From NCBI RefSeq assembly GCF_001423425.1, contig NZ_LMNX01000001.1, forward strand, positions 206,970 through 270,969: a DNA stretch of 64,000 bases. Reading direction: 5' to 3'. A model generated the notes under the pieces. That model was not told the DNA's origin. It saw nothing but the letters and a program-made list of their open reading frames with translations, and did not search any database. Source of the stretch: Rhizobium sp. Leaf306 (GTDB lineage Bacteria; Pseudomonadota; Alphaproteobacteria; Rhizobiales; Rhizobiaceae). The position numbers and the translations under genes are program-made. The number at the start of each line of letters is the position of its first letter. Within the stretch, counting starts at the first letter, position 1. Positions 9,312 to 18,869 of this stretch are shown here, piece by piece.

Positions 9312-9478
9312 TACAGCTCCAGGCATTGTGGTGCGGAAGAAAGGCCCGATCTTCACCCTTTCGGTCGCGAACGCAAGCGCGCAGGATCGAACTTCTCGCC
9401 TTCCTAAAGCCCGTATTGATGTCCAATCCACTGTTTCCAAATGTCACAACGCCGAAGAAAACCGGGGTTGCCAACATT

Positions 9479-9501
9479 TTGTGACAGGGGCCCTGTCGCA
9501 A
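9479..9501. promoter_or_regulatory. Operator-like palindrome between pepA and lptF
   Basis: TTGTGACAGGG (9479-9489), a central G, and CCCTGTCGCAA (9491-9501) form a 23-base dyad with one mismatch. It sits in the divergent pepA/lptF intergenic region (9312-9588). No T tract follows on either strand, so it is more like a protein-binding site than a terminator. The regulator is unknown. Confidence 0.4.
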
Positions 9502-9588
9502 TGCCGTTCCCAATCGCTTAGATAGGCGCGGCTACCATCGATCGAATGCGGGACGAAAGCCCCTTAGGACCTGAGGCATAATGCGGGA

Positions 9589-10770
9589 ATGAAGCTTCTC
9601 GAACTCTACATATTGCGCCGAATCCTGCAGATGTTCCTGGTGGCACTCGTTCCGGTGCTCACGATCATCTGGACGATTCAGGTGCTCGGCCGCATCAACC
9701 TGGTCACCGACACCGGCCAGTCGATGGGCTCGTTCATGCAGCTCGCAAGCTATATCCTGCCGACCATCATTCCGGTTGTCCTGCCCTTCGCCTTTGTCAT
9801 CGGCATCACCCAGACGCTGACGGCGATGAACAACGATTCGGAACTGCCTGTGATCGACGCGGCCGGTGCGGCCCGCAGCATCATCTACAAGCCGGTGATC
9901 CTGCTCGCGGTCGCGCTCAGCCTCGTCTCCTTCACCATCACCAATTTCATCGAACCCAAATCACGGCTCGGCGCGCGCGAAATGGTCGCAGCTGCCTATG
10001 CTGACCTTCTATCTTCCGTGATCGAGGAAAAGACCTTTCGCAGCATCGAGGACGGGCTTTACGTCCAGATCTCCGAGCGCCATTCAGGCCGGGTGCTGAA
10101 AGGCCTTTTCATCGTCGATTACCGCGATCCGAATTTCGGCCTGATCTATTATGCCCGCGAAGGATCGGTCGATCCTGGCGGCACATCGCTTACCATGCGC
10201 GATGGCGAAGTGCATCGCAAAGGCCCGGACGGCCGGATCTCGATCGTCAAGTTCGCGTCCTATGCGTTCGATCTGTCCGCGATGACCCAATCGGATGAGG
10301 GCGGCCTGCCGCTTTACTCCGGTGACCGGCCGCTGAGCTTCCTGCTCAACCCAGACAAGACCGATCCCGCCTATCAGAAAAAGCCCGAGAGCTTCCGCAG
10401 CGAACTGCATCGTCGCCTGTCCGACTGGCTGTTCCCGATCACCTTCGCGCTGGTGTCTCTGCTTGTCGCCGGCAACACGCGGTCGCACCGGTCGGCACGG
10501 CTGCATCCGATGATCTATGTGCTGCTTTTCGCCTTCCTGCTGCGCTGGCTGGGCTTCTCGGCCACCAATCTGACGGAACGCAACGCCGCCTACGTGCCGC
10601 TGGTCTACGCGATTCCGCTGGTGACCTGCCTGGTGACGGGCTTCATGCTGGCCACCAATCGGCAGATCCAGATGCCTCGCCTGTTCAGCCGCAGCATCAC
10701 GAAAGCGACAACCGTCGTGCAGAAGCGCTTGTCGCCGACGGGACGCGGAACCACGGGAGAAGTGAAATGA
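9589..10770 (+). CDS. lptF: LPS export permease LptF
   Basis: A 393-residue inner-membrane permease of the YjgP/YjgQ family with three hydrophobic helices near the N-terminus (residues 10-120), a periplasmic beta-jellyroll region (about 130-270) and three C-terminal helices. With LptG and the LptB ATPase it extracts lipopolysaccharide from the inner membrane into the Lpt bridge. The gene overlaps lptG by four bases (ATGA), and lptD follows, giving an uninterrupted LPS-transport operon. lptB is not in this window. The C-terminal tail is basic and extends past the last helix. Confidence 0.93.
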   Translation: MKLLELYILRRILQMFLVALVPVLTIIWTIQVLGRINLVTDTGQSMGSFMQLASYILPTIIPVVLPFAFVIGITQTLTAMNNDSELPVIDAAGAARSIIYKPVILLAVALSLVSFTITNFIEPKSRLGAREMVAAAYADLLSSVIEEKTFRSIEDGLYVQISERHSGRVLKGLFIVDYRDPNFGLIYYAREGSVDPGGTSLTMRDGEVHRKGPDGRISIVKFASYAFDLSAMTQSDEGGLPLYSGDRPLSFLLNPDKTDPAYQKKPESFRSELHRRLSDWLFPITFALVSLLVAGNTRSHRSARLHPMIYVLLFAFLLRWLGFSATNLTERNAAYVPLVYAIPLVTCLVTGFMLATNRQIQMPRLFSRSITKATTVVQKRLSPTGRGTTGEVK

Positions 10771-11855
10771 TCTTCTCCACTCTCGGCCGCTATTTCTTTA
10801 AGCGCTATATCAGCACCGCATTCTGGTTCCTGCTCGGTGTCAGCGCCATTATCTTTCTTGCCGATTTCAGCGAGACGAGCCGTCGCCTCTCGGGCCTCAA
10901 CGGCTACAGCCTCTACGGCGCGCTGGCGATGACGGCGTTGCGCGTGCCGCAGATCCTGCAGCAGGCCATCCCGACGCTGAGCCTGTTTATCGGCATGACG
11001 GTGCTGATCGCGCTCAACCGTCGCTACGAACTGGTCGTCACCCGTGCAGCCGGAATTTCCGTCTGGCAGTTCGTCGCACCTTTCATTGTCGGATCGTTTC
11101 TGCTCGGTCTGTTCACGCTGTTCGTCGTCAACCCGATCGGCGCCTGGGGCCAGCGCGAATCAATTTCGCTCGAGACCACGTGGCGGCAGGCCAGCAACAA
11201 GTCCAAGTCGTCCAAGTTCGTGCCGTGGATCCGCCAGCTGTCCGGCGACGAAGACGTGATCATCGGCGCCAAGACCTATCGCGAGAGCGGTACCGAGCTC
11301 CTCGACGTGGTGGTTTTCCACTTCGACAAGGACGACGTCATCACCATGCGGCAGGACGCCAAGACCGCTAAGTTGGAAGATGGTTACTGGCTTCTTAACG
11401 ACGTTCTGGAGAATCGGCCGGGCGAAATTCCGACCCGTCTCGAGACGGCACAGGTCAAAACCAATTTGAGACGCGAGTATCTCCAGGAGAGCCTTGCTCA
11501 GCCGGAAACCGTTGCGTTTCTTGGTCTTTCCCGAAAGATCGAGATCGGCAAATCCTTTGGAATCTCGACGAAGGCGCTGGAAACCCAGTTTCACTCCCTG
11601 CTTTCACTGCCGCTGCTGCTCGTCGCCATGACAATGATTGCGGCAACAGTGTCGTTAAAATTCAGTCGCTTCGCACAGTCCAGGTCGATGATTCTGGGTG
11701 GAATAGTTTCGGGCTTCGTGCTTTATGTCGTCTCGGTGCTTGTGAAGGCATTCGGGAGCAGCGGGGCGATTCCTCCTTTCGTGGCGGTCTGGATTCCAGT
11801 CGTCGTCGCGACTGCCCTGGGCGCTACGATCTTGCTTCATCAGGAGGATGGCTAG
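10767..11855 (+). CDS. lptG: LPS export permease LptG
   Basis: A 362-residue partner of LptF with the same architecture: helices at the N-terminus (FFKRYISTAFWFLL and two more), a periplasmic domain at about 125-265 and three helices at the C-terminus. It is the second half of the LptB2FG transporter. Its start overlaps the end of lptF, and its TAG stop shares its last base with the GTG start of lptD. A strong AGGAGG for lptD is embedded in its last codons. Confidence 0.93.
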   Translation: MIFSTLGRYFFKRYISTAFWFLLGVSAIIFLADFSETSRRLSGLNGYSLYGALAMTALRVPQILQQAIPTLSLFIGMTVLIALNRRYELVVTRAAGISVWQFVAPFIVGSFLLGLFTLFVVNPIGAWGQRESISLETTWRQASNKSKSSKFVPWIRQLSGDEDVIIGAKTYRESGTELLDVVVFHFDKDDVITMRQDAKTAKLEDGYWLLNDVLENRPGEIPTRLETAQVKTNLRREYLQESLAQPETVAFLGLSRKIEIGKSFGISTKALETQFHSLLSLPLLLVAMTMIAATVSLKFSRFAQSRSMILGGIVSGFVLYVVSVLVKAFGSSGAIPPFVAVWIPVVVATALGATILLHQEDG

Positions 11856-14188
11856 TGGCGGTAAGTAACCGCGGAAATATCAGTCGGCTCGCCGCCGCCC
11901 TGCTGACCGGTGTGTCTGTATGTGTCTCTGGCGTCGCTGCATTGACGGGCGGCGCGTATGCGCAGGGCCTCGTGCCGGCTGCTGAAGACGGTGCGAAGAT
12001 GCTTCTGCGCGCCAACGAACTGACCTACAATCAGGACAACAAGCGCGTCACCGCGACCGGTGGCGTCCAGATCTATTACAACCGTTACCGCATGGTCGCG
12101 CAGCGGGTGGAATACGATCAGAACACCGGCCGCGTCATGGCAACCGGCAATATCGAGTTCATCGAACCGTCGGGCAGCCGCGTCTACGCGGAAGAGCTCG
12201 ACGTGACCGACGATTTCGGCCAGGGCTTCATCAATGCCCTGCGCGTGGAAACCACTGACAATACCCGCCTTGCGGCTGAAAGCGCCGAGCGCCAGACCGG
12301 CGATATCATGGTGCTCAACAACACCGTGTACACCGCCTGCCTTCCATGCGCCGCCACACCCGGCAAGGCGCCTCTTTGGCAAGTCAAGGCGCAGCGCGTC
12401 ATTCGCAACGGACAGAAGCATACGATTCGCCTCGAGAATGCACAGTTCGAGTTGTTCGGCTTTTCGCTTGGAAAACTGCCCTTCCCGATCGAGGTTCCCG
12501 ACGAGACTGTCGAGCGCAAGTCCGGCGTGCTGTTTCCGAAGTTCATCGTCAGCGACAACCTCGGGTTCGGCGTCACCGTCCCCTATTACCATGTCTTCTC
12601 GCCAAGCATGGATGCGACGATCAGCCCGACCTACTATTCGAGCCAGGGACTTCTGGTCGAAGGCGAAGTGCGCAACCGGTTCGACAACGGCGACCACACG
12701 TTCCGTTTTGCCGGCATCGATCAGCGCGATCCCGGCTCGTTCGACGCTGGCACAAGCGACCGCGAGCAGAACAGCCGCTTCATGGCCGCCTCCAAGGGCG
12801 AGTTCCAGATCAACCCGCGCTGGGCCTTCGGCTGGAACGTCATGGCCCAGACGGACGCGAACTTCTCGCGGACCTACAGCCTGACCGATGTCAGCCAGGA
12901 TACGTTCACCAACGACGTCTACCTGACCGGCCTTGGCAAGCGTAACTATTTCGACCTGCACGCCTACTATTTCGACGTCCAGGACAATGGCACGTCGAAC
13001 ACGCTCGAGCGCCAGCAGGCGATCGCCTATCCGTCGTTGGACTACCAGTATATCGCGCCCGAATCGGTGTACGGCGGTGAGCTTTCGTTCAACGCCAACC
13101 TGACCAACCTGTCGCGTCGCGAAGAGGATTCCTACTTCGAGGGCACCACATACCGCTTCCCTGGTCTCGAAGGCGATTACGCCCGCGTGACGACCGAAGC
13201 CGAATGGAAGCGCACCTACACGACATCGGGCGGCCTGCTGCTGACGCCGCTGTTTGCAGCACGCGCCGATGGCATCCGCCACGATGTGTCCAATCCGAAC
13301 TTTGCCTATGACGGCAATCTGGAGCCGAACGGCACGAACGGTCGATACATGCTGACGGCTGGCCTCGAGGCCCGCTATCCGTTCCTGATCACCAGCGAAA
13401 ACAGCAGCCACATCATCGAGCCGATCGCGCAGATCTATGCGCGTCCGGACGAACAGATGTCCGGCGGCCTCCCGAACGAAGATGCGCAGAGCTTCGTGTT
13501 CGATGCCACTTCGCTGTTCGAACGGGACAAGTTCTCCGGCTACGACCGTGTCGAAGGCGGCACCCGTGCCAATGTCGGCTTCCGCTATACCGGTTCGTTC
13601 AACAACGGCATCGGCGTGCGCGGCATCTTCGGCCAGTCCTACCAGATTGCCGGCGAGAATTCCTTCGCCAGCGACGATCTGGTTCAGGCCGGCGCCAATT
13701 CGGGCCTCGAAACATCGCGATCCGATTACGTCGCCATGGCGGCGATAGACCTGCCGCAGGGCTTCTCGCTTTCCAACAACGTGCGGCTCGATGAAAAGTC
13801 GCTCGATATCCGTCGCACCGATACAGCGTTCAGCTATTCCACACCGCGGGTCAGCGGCAAGCTGATCTACACTAAGGTCGATGCGCAGGACGAGTACGGC
13901 GACAGCGACGCGACGGACGTGCTGAAGAACAGCATGTCGCTCCGGGTCAACGAAAACTGGTCGCTGGCCGGTTCCGCCACGTGGGACCTGACAGACAGTT
14001 CGCTCATCCGGCGCGGCGTCGGTATCAGCTACGCCGACGAGTGCACGATCTTCACGCTTGCCTATACCGACAAGCCTTCGGAAGCCGATGCGAACGACTG
14101 GACGATCAGTGCGCGCCTGAGTTTCCGCACGCTTGGCGACGTCAATATCGGCACGACCAAGGATTACGATCAAACCTTCCGTTACTGA
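11855..14188 (+). CDS. lptD: LPS-assembly outer-membrane protein LptD
   Basis: A 777-residue outer-membrane protein with a signal peptide (about 1-36), an OstA/LptA-like jellyroll (about 48-150) and a large beta-barrel (about 220-777) ending in Phe-Arg-Tyr. It inserts LPS into the outer leaflet. Cysteines at 162 and 165 (CLPC) and a single one at 730 could make the disulfide that links jellyroll and barrel; E. coli has two adjacent C-terminal cysteines, so the pairing here must differ. The GTG start is decided by AGGAGG at 11842-11847 and overlaps the lptG stop by one base. Confidence 0.94.
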   Translation: MAVSNRGNISRLAAALLTGVSVCVSGVAALTGGAYAQGLVPAAEDGAKMLLRANELTYNQDNKRVTATGGVQIYYNRYRMVAQRVEYDQNTGRVMATGNIEFIEPSGSRVYAEELDVTDDFGQGFINALRVETTDNTRLAAESAERQTGDIMVLNNTVYTACLPCAATPGKAPLWQVKAQRVIRNGQKHTIRLENAQFELFGFSLGKLPFPIEVPDETVERKSGVLFPKFIVSDNLGFGVTVPYYHVFSPSMDATISPTYYSSQGLLVEGEVRNRFDNGDHTFRFAGIDQRDPGSFDAGTSDREQNSRFMAASKGEFQINPRWAFGWNVMAQTDANFSRTYSLTDVSQDTFTNDVYLTGLGKRNYFDLHAYYFDVQDNGTSNTLERQQAIAYPSLDYQYIAPESVYGGELSFNANLTNLSRREEDSYFEGTTYRFPGLEGDYARVTTEAEWKRTYTTSGGLLLTPLFAARADGIRHDVSNPNFAYDGNLEPNGTNGRYMLTAGLEARYPFLITSENSSHIIEPIAQIYARPDEQMSGGLPNEDAQSFVFDATSLFERDKFSGYDRVEGGTRANVGFRYTGSFNNGIGVRGIFGQSYQIAGENSFASDDLVQAGANSGLETSRSDYVAMAAIDLPQGFSLSNNVRLDEKSLDIRRTDTAFSYSTPRVSGKLIYTKVDAQDEYGDSDATDVLKNSMSLRVNENWSLAGSATWDLTDSSLIRRGVGISYADECTIFTLAYTDKPSEADANDWTISARLSFRTLGDVNIGTTKDYDQTFRY

Positions 14189-14203
14189 GACCGGTAACGG
14201 AAG
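14176..14203 (+). terminator. Inverted repeat spanning the lptD stop codon
   Basis: CTTCCGTTAC (14176-14185) and GTAACGGAAG (14194-14203) are a perfect 10-base inverted repeat with an eight-base loop that contains the lptD stop. There is no T tract, so it may stabilise the lptD mRNA end or weaken read-through rather than act as a full terminator. Confidence 0.4.
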
Positions 14204-14320
14204 AATCGTCATGGTTTTGCCGCAACGATTGTGCAATCGGACGCCAATCGGCTAGTATGGCGGCCGAAAGCGCGCAAAGTCGCGCGACAAGTGCCCGGGC
14301 GGAAAAAAGGGATTGGTTTC

Positions 14321-15283
14321 ATGTTTGCAATGACCGCGACACGCAAGATCGTGCTGGCAGTCTCCGTGCTCGCCGCGACCACGGTCGCCACGCCGGTGAT
14401 GACACCAATCGTGGCAATGGCACAGTCGACGAGCGGCGTCGCAGCCGTCGTCAACCGATCGGCGATCACCACCGCCGACGTTGCTCGCCGTTCGGCCTTC
14501 ATGCGCCTTCAGCGTCAGAAGCCGAGCAACAAGGTAGCTCTCGATCAGCTGATCGACGAAACGCTGAAGCGCCAGGAAATCTCGCGCGTCAAGATGTCCG
14601 TCAGCACCGAGGACGTTGATCGTTCGTTTGCCCGCTTCGCGCAGGGCAACAAGATGACAACCGAGCAGTTGAGCAGCGTGCTCAATCAGGCCGGCGTCAC
14701 ACCGGACCATTTCAAGGCCTATATCGCCGTGCAGATGAGCTGGCCGCGCCTGGTCAACGCCCGTTACGGCGGCGGTCGTCAGCGCATGTCGACCGACCAG
14801 CTTGTTACCCGCATGATGGAGAACAAGCAGAAGCCCGTCACCACCGAATATTTCCTGAAACAGGTGATCTTCGTTGTTCCCGCGGCAAAGCGGAACGCCA
14901 TCCTCAACAAGCGCAAGGCAGAAGCCGACGCGTCGCGGTCGCGGTTCCCCGGCTGCGCCGAAGCTAAAACCTTTGCAGCGACGATGCTGGACGTTTCCAT
15001 CCGTGATCTGGGCCGCGTGCTTGCGCCGGATTTGCCGGAAGACTGGAAGCCGCTGATCGAGAAGTCCTCCGGCAACACGACCGGCACGCGCGTTACCGAG
15101 CGTGGCGTCGAATTCCTGGCGATCTGCGAGCAGCGTCAGGTTTCCGATGACGTGGCGGCCGAAGCCGTGTTCCGCGCCGAGGATCTCGGCAAGGCTGAAA
15201 AGTCCGGTGAAGACCCGAACAGCAAGAAGTACATGGACGATCTGCGCGCCAAGGCCCAGATCGATTACATCCAGAAGTCGTAA
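14321..15283 (+). CDS. SurA-like periplasmic chaperone
   Basis: A 320-residue exported protein with a signal peptide ending about residue 35 (VAMAQ) followed by a SurA N-terminal chaperone domain (VAAVVNRSAITTADVARRSA and the LIDETLKRQEI helix). The region at about 175-290 looks like a single, much diverged parvulin domain; I cannot see a complete active-site set. In E. coli SurA escorts outer-membrane proteins including LptD, so its place directly after lptD is functionally sensible. The ATG at 14321 begins the signal peptide; the frame upstream is open but basic and non-signal-like. Confidence 0.82.
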   Translation: MFAMTATRKIVLAVSVLAATTVATPVMTPIVAMAQSTSGVAAVVNRSAITTADVARRSAFMRLQRQKPSNKVALDQLIDETLKRQEISRVKMSVSTEDVDRSFARFAQGNKMTTEQLSSVLNQAGVTPDHFKAYIAVQMSWPRLVNARYGGGRQRMSTDQLVTRMMENKQKPVTTEYFLKQVIFVVPAAKRNAILNKRKAEADASRSRFPGCAEAKTFAATMLDVSIRDLGRVLAPDLPEDWKPLIEKSSGNTTGTRVTERGVEFLAICEQRQVSDDVAAEAVFRAEDLGKAEKSGEDPNSKKYMDDLRAKAQIDYIQKS

Positions 15284-15310
15284 AGCCCAAAGGGCCTGAA
15301 CGGAGACCGC

Positions 15311-16342
15311 ATGCCTTTTGATCGTCCGCTCGCGCTGACCCAGGGCGATCCTGCCGGCATTGGTCCAGACATCACGCTCGCCGCATGGACGGCGAGACGG
15401 ACACACGGCATTGCGCCGTTTCTCTTCCTCGGCGACCCGGCGGTGCTTGCATCGCGCGCGGCCCTTCTTGGCCTCGACGTTGCGATCCGTGAAACCGACG
15501 CGGACGGCGCCGTTTCGATCTTCGAAGACGCGCTTCCCGTTCTGCCGATCCCGGCCGGAGCCGAAGTCGCCGCCGGCGAGCCGCATGTCGCCACCGCCCG
15601 TGGGACGATCGAGGCGATCGAGACCGCCGTGTCGCTGTCGTTTGCGGGAAAGACGCTCGGCGTCGTCACCAATCCGATTGCCAAGTCCGTTCTATACCAG
15701 GCAGGCTTCGGCTTTCCCGGCCATACGGAATTCCTGGCGGACCTTGCGCACAAGCATACAGGCACCCCCGTGCGCCCCGTCATGCTGCTGGCCGGACCGA
15801 AGCTGCGGGCCATCCCCGTCACGATCCACATTCCGCTCAAGGACATTCCAGCGGCGCTCACCGAAACGCTGATCCTTGAAACCTGCCGCGTGACCCATCA
15901 CGACCTGAAAGTCCGGTTCGGCATCGACCAGCCGCGCATCGCGATTGCCGGTCTCAATCCGCATGCGGGCGAAGACGGTACGATGGGCACCGAAGAACGC
16001 GACATCATCCATCCGGCCATCGTCAAGCTGCGCGCAGAGGGCATCAACGCCTTCGGGCCGCTACCGGCCGATACGATGTTTCATGACGAAGCCCGCGGCC
16101 GCTACGACGTGGCAATCTGCATGTATCACGATCAGGCGCTGATCCCGGCCAAGGCGCTGGGTTTCGATACCTCCGTCAACGTCACGCTCGGCTTGCCCTT
16201 CATCCGGACCTCTCCCGACCACGGCACCGCCTTCGGCATCGCCGGCAAGGGTGTCGCCCGCGAAACGAGCCTGGTCGAGGCAATCCGGCTTGCAGGCGCC
16301 ATGGCCGGAACAATGACACCGAGCCTTGCGGGGCGCATCTGA
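15311..16342 (+). CDS. pdxA: 4-hydroxythreonine-4-phosphate dehydrogenase
   Basis: A 343-residue enzyme of the DXP-dependent vitamin B6 pathway, oxidising 4-phosphohydroxy-L-threonine with NAD(P). Conserved features are the N-terminal [12 protein letters not shown], the metal-site histidine in [31 protein letters not shown] and the C-terminal TSPDHGTAF. It starts 28 bases after the SurA-like gene with CGGAGACC before the ATG, and its TGA overlaps the ATG of rsmA. The surA-pdxA-rsmA order is widely conserved in proteobacteria. Confidence 0.95.
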   Translation: MPFDRPLALTQGDPAGIGPDITLAAWTARRTHGIAPFLFLGDPAVLASRAALLGLDVAIRETDADGAVSIFEDALPVLPIPAGAEVAAGEPHVATARGTIEAIETAVSLSFAGKTLGVVTNPIAKSVLYQAGFGFPGHTEFLADLAHKHTGTPVRPVMLLAGPKLRAIPVTIHIPLKDIPAALTETLILETCRVTHHDLKVRFGIDQPRIAIAGLNPHAGEDGTMGTEERDIIHPAIVKLRAEGINAFGPLPADTMFHDEARGRYDVAICMYHDQALIPAKALGFDTSVNVTLGLPFIRTSPDHGTAFGIAGKGVARETSLVEAIRLAGAMAGTMTPSLAGRI

Positions 16343-17187
16343 TGGCGACGCTCGATGGGCTGCCGCCGCTGCGTGACGTCGTCCAGCGTCATGGACTGGA
16401 CGCCAAGAAATCGCTTGGCCAGAACTTTCTGTTCGATCTCAACCTCACCCAGAAGATCGCCCGCGCGGCCGGACCGCTGGAGGACGTGACCGTATTCGAG
16501 GTTGGGCCGGGTCCCGGCGGCCTTACCCGTGCCATCCTGTCGCTCGGCGCCAAGAAGGTGATCGCCATCGAGCGCGACGCCCGCGCGCTTCCAGTGCTTG
16601 CAGAAATCGCCGACCACTATCCGGGACGGCTTGAGGTCATCGAAGGCGACGCGCTGCAGATCGATTTTGCCGCGCTCGCGGCCGAGAAGGCTGCCGGTGG
16701 ACCGGTCAAGATCATCGCCAACCTGCCCTACAATATCGGCACGCAACTGCTGCTGAACTGGCTTCTGCCTGAGGACAAGACCTGGCCGCCATTCTGGCAG
16801 AGCCTGACGCTGATGTTCCAGAGGGAAGTGGGTCTGCGGATCGTTGCCGACCAAGAAGACGACCACTACGGCCGCCTCGGCGTCCTCGCGGGCTGGCGCA
16901 CCGATCCCCACATGATGTTCGACGTGCCGCCTCAGGCCTTTTCGCCGCCACCCAAGGTGACCTCGACCGTCGTGCATATGATCCCGCGGGCCAATCCCCT
17001 GCCCTGCGACGTCTCCAAGCTGGAACGCATCACCCACGCCGCCTTCGGCCAACGCCGCAAGATGCTGCGCCAGAGCCTGAAACCGGTCGGTGGCGAAGCT
17101 CTGCTCGCCAAAGCCGGCATCGACCCGCAACGCCGCGCCGAAACGCTGTCGGTGGAAGAGTTCGTAAGACTGGCGAACTTGCTTTAA
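16342..17187 (+). CDS. rsmA: 16S rRNA dimethyladenosine methyltransferase
   Basis: A 281-residue KsgA/Dim1-family enzyme that dimethylates two adjacent adenosines in the 3' hairpin of 16S rRNA. Motifs visible: LGQNFLFD at the N-terminus, SAM-binding [12 protein letters not shown], acidic EGDALQID and catalytic NLPYNIG. Loss of this enzyme gives kasugamycin resistance in other bacteria. It overlaps pdxA by one base (TGATG), implying coupled translation, and converges with gmk across about 40 bases. Confidence 0.95.
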   Translation: MATLDGLPPLRDVVQRHGLDAKKSLGQNFLFDLNLTQKIARAAGPLEDVTVFEVGPGPGGLTRAILSLGAKKVIAIERDARALPVLAEIADHYPGRLEVIEGDALQIDFAALAAEKAAGGPVKIIANLPYNIGTQLLLNWLLPEDKTWPPFWQSLTLMFQREVGLRIVADQEDDHYGRLGVLAGWRTDPHMMFDVPPQAFSPPPKVTSTVVHMIPRANPLPCDVSKLERITHAAFGQRRKMLRQSLKPVGGEALLAKAGIDPQRRAETLSVEEFVRLANLL

Positions 17188-17227
17188 GGGGTCGCGGCGA
17201 GCGCTATAGCCCCGTTTACACCAGAAC

Positions 17228-17917
17228 CTAGAGTGTCGGCTCTTCCGTCAGAAGATTGCTGACGAACTCGAACAGGCCGTGCCTGCGGTCGCGGCGGACG
17301 CGTTCGGCGTTGACGATGCAGCTGACGTTGTGGAAGGCTTCGTCGAGATCGTCGTTGACGATGACGTAGTCGTATTCGCGCCAGCGCTCGATTTCCGAGC
17401 GGGAATTGGCAAGCCGGGTGCGGATCACGTCTTCGCTGTCTTCGGCGCGGCGGTGCAGACGTGACTGCAGCTCGGTCATGGTTGGCGGCAGCACGAAGAT
17501 CGAGACGACGTCCGCCTTCATCTTTTCCTGCAGCTGAAGTGCGCCCTGCCAGTCGATGTCGAACAGCATGTCGCGTCCCTCGGCCATCGCCTTTTCCACG
17601 GGCTCGCGCGGCGTGCCGTAGAAATTGCCATGCACCTCGGCCCATTCCAGGAGGTCGTCGGCATCGCGCATGCGCTCGAACTGCGGCACGGTGATAAAGT
17701 GGTAATGGGTGTCGGCGATCTCGCTCGGGCGCTTGGCGCGGGTGGTGACACTGACCGAGATCTCGAGGCTATGGTCGCCGCGCAAGAGATTGCCGGCGAT
17801 GGTGGATTTGCCAGCGCCTGACGGCGACGACAGGACCAGCATCAATCCCCGGCGCGCGATCGTCGTCTTCATCTTCGAGGGCGACGAGGTTTTCGGTGTC
17901 GAGGGGGCCGGGCTCAT
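17228..17917 (-). CDS. gmk: Guanylate kinase
   Basis: A 229-residue kinase converting GMP to GDP. The P-loop SSPSGAGKS is at residues 30-38, followed by the [23 protein letters not shown]-binding region and the [10 protein letters not shown] segment. The first 20 residues are a rhizobial-type Ser/Pro/Lys-rich extension; the ATG at 17917 is seven bases after the yicC stop, and an ATG at codon 16 is an alternative. It is the last gene of the minus-strand fab-mltG-yicC-gmk run. Confidence 0.94.
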   Translation of the reverse strand: MSPAPSTPKTSSPSKMKTTIARRGLMLVLSSPSGAGKSTIAGNLLRGDHSLEISVSVTTRAKRPSEIADTHYHFITVPQFERMRDADDLLEWAEVHGNFYGTPREPVEKAMAEGRDMLFDIDWQGALQLQEKMKADVVSIFVLPPTMTELQSRLHRRAEDSEDVIRTRLANSRSEIERWREYDYVIVNDDLDEAFHNVSCIVNAERVRRDRRHGLFEFVSNLLTEEPTL

Positions 17918-17924
17918 GGTCGTG

Positions 17925-18833
17925 TCACTCCAGATTCTGAACCTGTTCGCGGAACTGGTCGATCACGACTTTCAGTTCCAGTCCTGCTGCCGTTACAGCA
18001 GCGGCGTTGGATTTGGAACAGATCGTATTCGATTCCCGGTTAAATTCCTGTGCAAGGAAGTCGAGACGGCGCCCGGCAGGCCCGCCCGTCTGCAGAAGCT
18101 CGCGGGCTGCGACGACATGGGCCTTCAGCCGGTCGATCTCTTCGCGCAGATCGGCGCGGGTCGCAAGCAGTGCTGCCTCGCCATAAAGCCTGTCGCGGTC
18201 GAGAGTCGGCGCCTCTGCCATCAAGGCGGCGAGCTGCGTGGAAAGCTTCTTGGCAATCTCTTCCGGCGAGCGGGACGGGTCCTTCTCCACCAGCGTCGTC
18301 AGTTCGGCGATGCGGTCCACATGGCGGGTGAGAATGTCCCGCAGTGCCGACCCTTCGTGCTCGCGCATCTCTTCAAGTTTGAAAAGCGCGTCGCCGAGAC
18401 AGTTGAGGATGGCGGCGTCGCGCGCCGTCACCGCCTGTTCGTCATCCTCGGCCTCGCGGATCTCGACGAGACCACGGATGCCAAGCAACGTGTCGAGACG
18501 CAGCGGTGCCGAATCGACCAGATCGCCCAGTTCAGCACGGAGCGCCATCACGGCGGCCAGTGCATCGCGGTTCAGCACCGCTTCCACCTTTGCGTCGTCG
18601 GTCGAGAGCGACAGCGCCACCTGCAGATTGCCGCGAGAAAACCGTTCGGAAATCCGCTTGCGGACATCCTGCTCAAGACGATCAACGCCGGAGGGCAGCC
18701 GCAATCGCATGTCGAGCCCCTTGCCGTTAACCGAGCGCAGTTCCCAGGCAAAGCGGTTGCGGCCGCTTGTTCCTTCGCTGCGAGCAAAGCCGGTCATCGA
18801 CTGCAGGGATTTCGGGTTAGACGGCAGGCTCAT
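17925..18833 (-). CDS. YicC family endoribonuclease
   Basis: A 302-residue protein beginning with the family hallmark [12 protein letters not shown] and ending in the DUF1732 domain with [20 protein letters not shown]. YicC proteins are endoribonucleases that in E. coli promote degradation of certain small RNAs; the middle is a long helical region. It lies 36 bases downstream of mltG and 7 bases before gmk, a neighbourhood conserved in many alphaproteobacteria, so co-transcription is likely. Confidence 0.9.
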   Translation of the reverse strand: MSLPSNPKSLQSMTGFARSEGTSGRNRFAWELRSVNGKGLDMRLRLPSGVDRLEQDVRKRISERFSRGNLQVALSLSTDDAKVEAVLNRDALAAVMALRAELGDLVDSAPLRLDTLLGIRGLVEIREAEDDEQAVTARDAAILNCLGDALFKLEEMREHEGSALRDILTRHVDRIAELTTLVEKDPSRSPEEIAKKLSTQLAALMAEAPTLDRDRLYGEAALLATRADLREEIDRLKAHVVAARELLQTGGPAGRRLDFLAQEFNRESNTICSKSNAAAVTAAGLELKVVIDQFREQVQNLE

Positions 18834-18869
18834 ACGCTTCTCCGGACTGCCTTCCCCAGAGGCAAGGCG

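Noticed and set aside
7530..9407. A 625-codon open frame on the plus strand opposite pepA and holC
   Set aside because: It is the antisense shadow of pepA; its translation is His/Arg rich with no family motif, while the minus strand shows a complete M17 signature.
11852..14236. A 794-codon open frame on the minus strand opposite lptD
   Set aside because: A codon-bias shadow of lptD in high-GC DNA; no ribosome site or domain is visible.
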